Source: an uncultured Rhodospirillaceae bacterium (GTDB taxonomy: Bacteria > Pseudomonadota > Alphaproteobacteria > Rhodospirillales > Rhodospirillaceae). From it: DNA of 64,000 nt. A program made the position numbers and the translations under genes. The stretch covers positions 248,001 through 312,000 of the forward strand of contig CALSLN010000001.1 in the NCBI GenBank assembly GCA_943787205.1, given 5' to 3'. Positions within the stretch are counted from its first letter, which is position 1. Each line of letters starts with the position of its first letter. Of this stretch, positions 60,751-64,000 are shown one piece after another. The notes under the pieces are model-generated. The model was not told where the DNA came from. It was given only the letters and a program-made list of their open reading frames with translations, and ran no database searches.

Positions 60751-62496
60751 ATGCCAGCTAAAACGAACCGGATGACCGGTGCTCAATTGATGATGCGAGC
60801 CCTTAAGAAGCATGACCTAACAACCGCATTTTGCTTGGCGGGTACGGCTCATGGTCCTTTGTTGATGGAAATCGCGAAAGAGAAAATCAATATTATTTCT
60901 GGGCGCAATGAGTCGGCAACGGTTGGTGAAGCGGACGGGTACGCCCGTGTTACAGGCAAACTCGGGTTGGCGTTGATTAACGCTGAGCATGGGTTGCCCA
61001 ATGCCATGACGGGTATTTTGACCGCGAATGAAGCGTGTTCACCTGTGTTGGTCTTGCTGACCATGCCGTATGGCAACCGGGCAGATGCGCAAGGTGGTTA
61101 TCCATCCAATGTTTTGGAAATGGTTTCGCCCTTTGCCAAATACTGTCAGCTCGTGCCCGACGTCAATCGCCTCCAGGAATATATCGAAGTAGCAGCGCGG
61201 CATGCCTTGTCGGGGCGCCCAGGCGTGGCGGTGCTTGGCATTCCCAACGGATTCCAAACTCAAGCTGTCGAATACGCCGAGGGTATCAACCCTGGGCTCA
61301 CGGTTGCACCTGCACCAGAGCCGGATACAGACGCGATTATTGAAGCGGCGGAACTCATTGCAAAAGCGAAGCGGCCACTGATTCTTGCCGGGTCCGGTGC
61401 TGCGTTATCTGGTGCCGGTGCAGCGCTGCGTAAAATTACGAAGGCATATAACATTCCCATTTTTGCGAATGCGTTGGGCCGAGGTCTTGTTCCAGAAGAT
61501 GACAAGCTCAGTTATTCTTGGCCGTTGGCAAATATGTCTGCTGCACCTGCTGATGTGGTTGTCGTCCTTGGCATGCGATTGATGCAGCGTATGGCTTATG
61601 GCTTGGCACCGCGGTTCGATAAGAAAGCGAAATTTATCCAGATTGATATAGAGGCGGAAGAAATTGGTCGCAATCGACCGATCCACCTCCCCATCGTTAG
61701 CGATGCGCGCCGTGCTATCGAGCTGTTGCATATGGCTCTGCGTAAATTAAAAGCTAAGCCTAAAGCCAATCCGGCTTGGATTAATAAGGGCCTTAAGCCG
61801 CGCCTTAAGCGGATCAATGAGTTAGCGACGAGCCCAAAGGGCGGCCCAATTCAGGCGTTTGATATGGCGCGTGCCGTGACCGCTCAGATGCCGAAGAACG
61901 CTATCTACGCTGGTGATGGTGCCGACACCCAAAACTGGATGCATGGCTTTTTGAGAGTTCGCACGGAACGATCATTTCTAGACCACTACCCCGTCGGCTG
62001 CATGGGAACGGCCTTGCCGCTCGCCGTCGGTGCGGCGGCAGCAGCAAAAGAAGAGGCGGAGCAAAGCGGTAAAAAGGCGCGGCCAGTTGTTCTTGTATCC
62101 GGCGATGGCGCGTTTGGATTCTATTGCAGTGAAATCAACGGGGCCGTCCAGGCAAAGCTTCCTCTGATTATCGTGATTTGTAACGATGGCGCTTGGGGCA
62201 CAGAGAAGCACGGGCAGATTTTGCAACTCGGTAATGTTGTCAATTGCGAGCTCGGTCACAATGATTATCAGTTGATAGGTGAGGCTTATGGTGCGCTTGG
62301 ACTGAAAGTTGACGATCCAGCTGAGTTGGATTCAACAATGAAAAAAGCATTCAAAGCGGTCGCCAATGGCCCGGTCGTCGTAAACGTCATTGTCGATAAC
62401 ATGGCGGGCCTAGTGCGCAAGAAAGAACCGCTTATTCAAACCATTGCGTTTAGCGACCTACTCGCAGGGCAAAAAGCGCAATACGACTTGGATTAG
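60751..62496 (+). CDS. ThDP-dependent enzyme, acetolactate-synthase-like (copy 2)
   Basis: A 581-residue tandem paralogue of the preceding gene. Catalytic Glu54 is in SGRNESATVGEADGYARVTG; the ThDP-Mg motif is VSGDGAFGFYCSEINGAV to ICNDGAWGTEKHGQ. Shared blocks include NALGRGLVPED and ILAGSGAALSGAGAALR. The two may form a heteromer or act on different keto acids. AAAGGACTGCACC precedes the ATG. No small regulatory subunit (IlvH) is near, so a catabolic role is likelier than branched-chain synthesis. Confidence 0.88.
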   Translation: MPAKTNRMTGAQLMMRALKKHDLTTAFCLAGTAHGPLLMEIAKEKINIISGRNESATVGEADGYARVTGKLGLALINAEHGLPNAMTGILTANEACSPVLVLLTMPYGNRADAQGGYPSNVLEMVSPFAKYCQLVPDVNRLQEYIEVAARHALSGRPGVAVLGIPNGFQTQAVEYAEGINPGLTVAPAPEPDTDAIIEAAELIAKAKRPLILAGSGAALSGAGAALRKITKAYNIPIFANALGRGLVPEDDKLSYSWPLANMSAAPADVVVVLGMRLMQRMAYGLAPRFDKKAKFIQIDIEAEEIGRNRPIHLPIVSDARRAIELLHMALRKLKAKPKANPAWINKGLKPRLKRINELATSPKGGPIQAFDMARAVTAQMPKNAIYAGDGADTQNWMHGFLRVRTERSFLDHYPVGCMGTALPLAVGAAAAAKEEAEQSGKKARPVVLVSGDGAFGFYCSEINGAVQAKLPLIIVICNDGAWGTEKHGQILQLGNVVNCELGHNDYQLIGEAYGALGLKVDDPAELDSTMKKAFKAVANGPVVVNVIVDNMAGLVRKKEPLIQTIAFSDLLAGQKAQYDLD

Positions 62497-62505
62497 TCGT
62501 TGGCG

Positions 62506-63867
62506 CTAAAACCAAGCTGAGGCCAAGACCCAAAAAATTCCAACAGGGCAGACGAAGCGAACGAGGAACCGCCAGGTCTTAAACACCGCATCGCTCATCC
62601 CTAGCTCTTTGGTAAGAACGTCCGACTTCATCCACCAACCGGCAAAGATCGCGATAAGCATGCCGCCGAGCGGTAACAGTGCTTGTCCCGTAATGTAGTC
62701 GATAAGGTCCAGGATGCCGGTGGTTGCGAATCTCTCCGTGAAGCCCAGGATATAGACCTCTGACCATACGCTTGTGGATAGAGCTGATCCGACGCCAACA
62801 ACCCAAATCGTAGACCCGATTAACAGTGTCGCGCCGCAGCGTGTCCACCCACTGCGTTCTTCTAACCAAGAGACTGGGACCTCAAGAAGAGAAATGGCGG
62901 ACGTGAGGGCGGCGAATGCCAGTAAGACGAAGAAGGCTGTACCGATCACCGCTCCCCCAGTCATTTGGCCAAACGCAAGGGGTAGGGTGACAAACACAAG
63001 GCCTGGGCCGGCTGCCGGGTCCAGGCCGTTGGCAAAAACGATCGGGAAAATTGCGAGACCCGCGAGAATCGCAACCAGTGTGTCGGCAATTGCAATCATC
63101 ACGCAGGCGCGGGGCAGCGGTATGTCGTCTGGCAAATAGGCACCGTAGGTGAACATGATTCCTATGCCGACACCGATAGAGAAAAAGGCTTGGCCAATTG
63201 CAGCCAAAACTACGTCTGCAGTTATTTTGCTAAAATCTGGAGCGAACAGAAACGAAAGCCCTGCGGCAAAATCACCGGCTGCGATTGCGTAGCCGACGAT
63301 CACCAGTAGCATAACAAAAAGCGCGGGCATCATGATGCTGACGGCGCGCTCCAGACCAGATTTGATACCTTGAGCGACTATGCCGACTGTAACGGCGACG
63401 AAAACAGTGTGCCAAAACAGGACAGCTGCGGGGTTTCCTAACAGGGCATCAAAATCTGCGCTAACCGCTGCCGCATCCATACCGGTAAAGGAGCCGGATA
63501 TGGTTTTTGGAACGTAAGCGATAACCCAGCCACCGATGACACTATAAAATGACAGAATCAGAAAAGCTGCCGCGACGCCAAACCATCCAACGATACCCCA
63601 GTTATGGGAGGCCCCCACTTCGGCTGCAGCCTTTTGCATGGAAACGGGTGCGCTCATGTGACCGTGACGCCCAATCATCGTCTCTGAAAGAAGGACGGGT
63701 ATTGCGATAAGAACCACAGCTGCGAGGTAGATTAGGACAAAGGCACCGCCGCCGTTTGTGCCGGTCATGTAGGGGAATCGCCAAATATTTCCGAGTCCAA
63801 CAGCCGCGCCCACAGCCGCCATTAAGAAGGTTGTTCGTGAAGACCAGGATTCGTGTTTGAACGCCAT
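62506..63867 (-). CDS. Sodium-dependent neurotransmitter-type symporter (SNF)
   Basis: A 453-residue NSS/SNF transporter with twelve helices. TM1 has the sodium-site motif AVGAAVGLGNIWRFPYMTG, and later GQAFFSIGVGIGIMFTYGAY. It imports an amino acid or similar compound with sodium. The ATG at 63867 (MAFKHESWSSR) matches the usual start and has AGGAAG upstream; two more ATGs lie further up (to 63906). It is convergent with the ThDP genes. Confidence 0.9.
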   Translation of the reverse strand: MAFKHESWSSRTTFLMAAVGAAVGLGNIWRFPYMTGTNGGGAFVLIYLAAVVLIAIPVLLSETMIGRHGHMSAPVSMQKAAAEVGASHNWGIVGWFGVAAAFLILSFYSVIGGWVIAYVPKTISGSFTGMDAAAVSADFDALLGNPAAVLFWHTVFVAVTVGIVAQGIKSGLERAVSIMMPALFVMLLVIVGYAIAAGDFAAGLSFLFAPDFSKITADVVLAAIGQAFFSIGVGIGIMFTYGAYLPDDIPLPRACVMIAIADTLVAILAGLAIFPIVFANGLDPAAGPGLVFVTLPLAFGQMTGGAVIGTAFFVLLAFAALTSAISLLEVPVSWLEERSGWTRCGATLLIGSTIWVVGVGSALSTSVWSEVYILGFTERFATTGILDLIDYITGQALLPLGGMLIAIFAGWWMKSDVLTKELGMSDAVFKTWRFLVRFVCPVGIFWVLASAWF

Positions 63868-63920
63868 GGTGGGTGCTTCCTGTTTCATTGAACCGTGTGT
63901 CGTCAATGTTAGTTGATTTG

Positions 63921-64000
63921 CTAAGCGGGCAGAACCTCGGAAAGAGACTGCAAAACCCGCTCAGCTGTCGGGGCAGGCGCATAGTGTTCCCTGGCCCAGG
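63921..64000 (-). CDS. Partial gene, C-terminal 26 residues
   Basis: An open frame enters from the right edge and ends at TAG (63921-63923), reading WAREHYAPAPTAERVLQSLS and then EVLPA. Composition looks coding. The family cannot be told from this fragment. Confidence 0.45.
   Translation of the reverse strand, partial: WAREHYAPAPTAERVLQSLSEVLPA

Noticed and set aside
58958-62496. Branched-chain acetolactate synthase (IlvB) for the ThDP pair
   Set aside because: No IlvH small subunit or ilvC is adjacent and two copies lie with catabolic-type genes; the specific product is left open.
1-64000. Insertion sequences, prophage, integrative element or CRISPR array
   Set aside because: I saw no transposase, integrase, terminal inverted repeats or spaced direct repeats; the tandem copies are gene duplications, not mobile elements.

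Overview
The window reads as a chromosomal segment of a heterotrophic, moderately GC-rich alphaproteobacterium, probably an aquatic or marine lineage. The basis is indirect: TRAP-transporter substrate-binding proteins, an RND pump with a TetR regulator, CoA-thioester catabolism, GFA, NnrU, TfoX-N and Sel1/TPR-like families, and the codon and Shine-Dalgarno style. No rRNA, tRNA, CRISPR array, integrase or transposase was seen, so the taxon cannot be fixed further.

Layout. 1-5.7 kb: a methyltransferase with a small coiled-coil partner (cut by the window edge), a frameshifted cupin, an FAD monooxygenase, a cyclopropane-fatty-acid synthase interrupted by an in-frame TAG, and a VOC protein. 5.8-13.6 kb: OsmC-like protein, enoyl-CoA hydratase, an 851-aa TPR/sulfotransferase/methyltransferase fusion, TfoX-N protein, APH-fold kinase, exported VOC protein, orphan TRAP binding protein, GFA protein. 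13.7-18.8 kb: RND permease and adaptor divergent from a TetR gene, with a perfect operator-like palindrome between them. 18.8-28.2 kb: VOC protein, two tandem APH-fold kinases, two tandem dehydrogenases with signal peptides, two tandem proteins of an unrecognised family (one frameshifted), an orphan TRAP binding protein and small genes. 28.5-34 kb: amidase, TPR-glycosyltransferase-like protein, acyl-CoA-ligase-like protein, acyl-CoA dehydrogenase. 34.2-38.5 kb: YcnI-like protein, then a leftward operon (membrane protein, SDR, polysaccharide deacetylase, MaoC, NnrU). 38.6-41.1 kb: four tandem secreted paralogues. 41.1-43.5 kb: two tandem quinone-oxidoreductase-like genes (one frameshifted) and a DUF1330 protein. 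43.5-48.7 kb: two methyltransferases, the only complete TRAP system, and a CpeT-like protein. 48.7-53.7 kb: small membrane protein, GST, isochorismatase-like hydrolase, threonine dehydratase, EamA transporter, TRAP binding protein. 53.7-56.3 kb: the second copy of the methyltransferase/coiled-coil pair and another TRAP binding protein. 56.5-64 kb: zinc alcohol dehydrogenase, M24 enzyme, two tandem ThDP enzymes, a sodium symporter and a partial gene.

Three themes stand out. First, serial tandem duplication: six sets of adjacent paralogues. Second, four conserved genes are broken by a single event each: three by one extra base in a short G/C homopolymer (or an adjoining G/C run), and one by an amber codon at a conserved position. 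This is either consensus error or recent decay. Third, a recurring unit pairs a methyltransferase with an unusual N-terminal region and a small coiled-coil protein; it occurs twice, 54 kb apart, in two different gene orders, and is the best candidate here for an undescribed system. The four-gene secreted array and the signal-peptide-bearing hydroxyacid dehydrogenases come next. Most genes look metabolic (uptake of organic acids, CoA-ester breakdown, ThDP chemistry), and only one transcription factor is recognisable in 64 kb.
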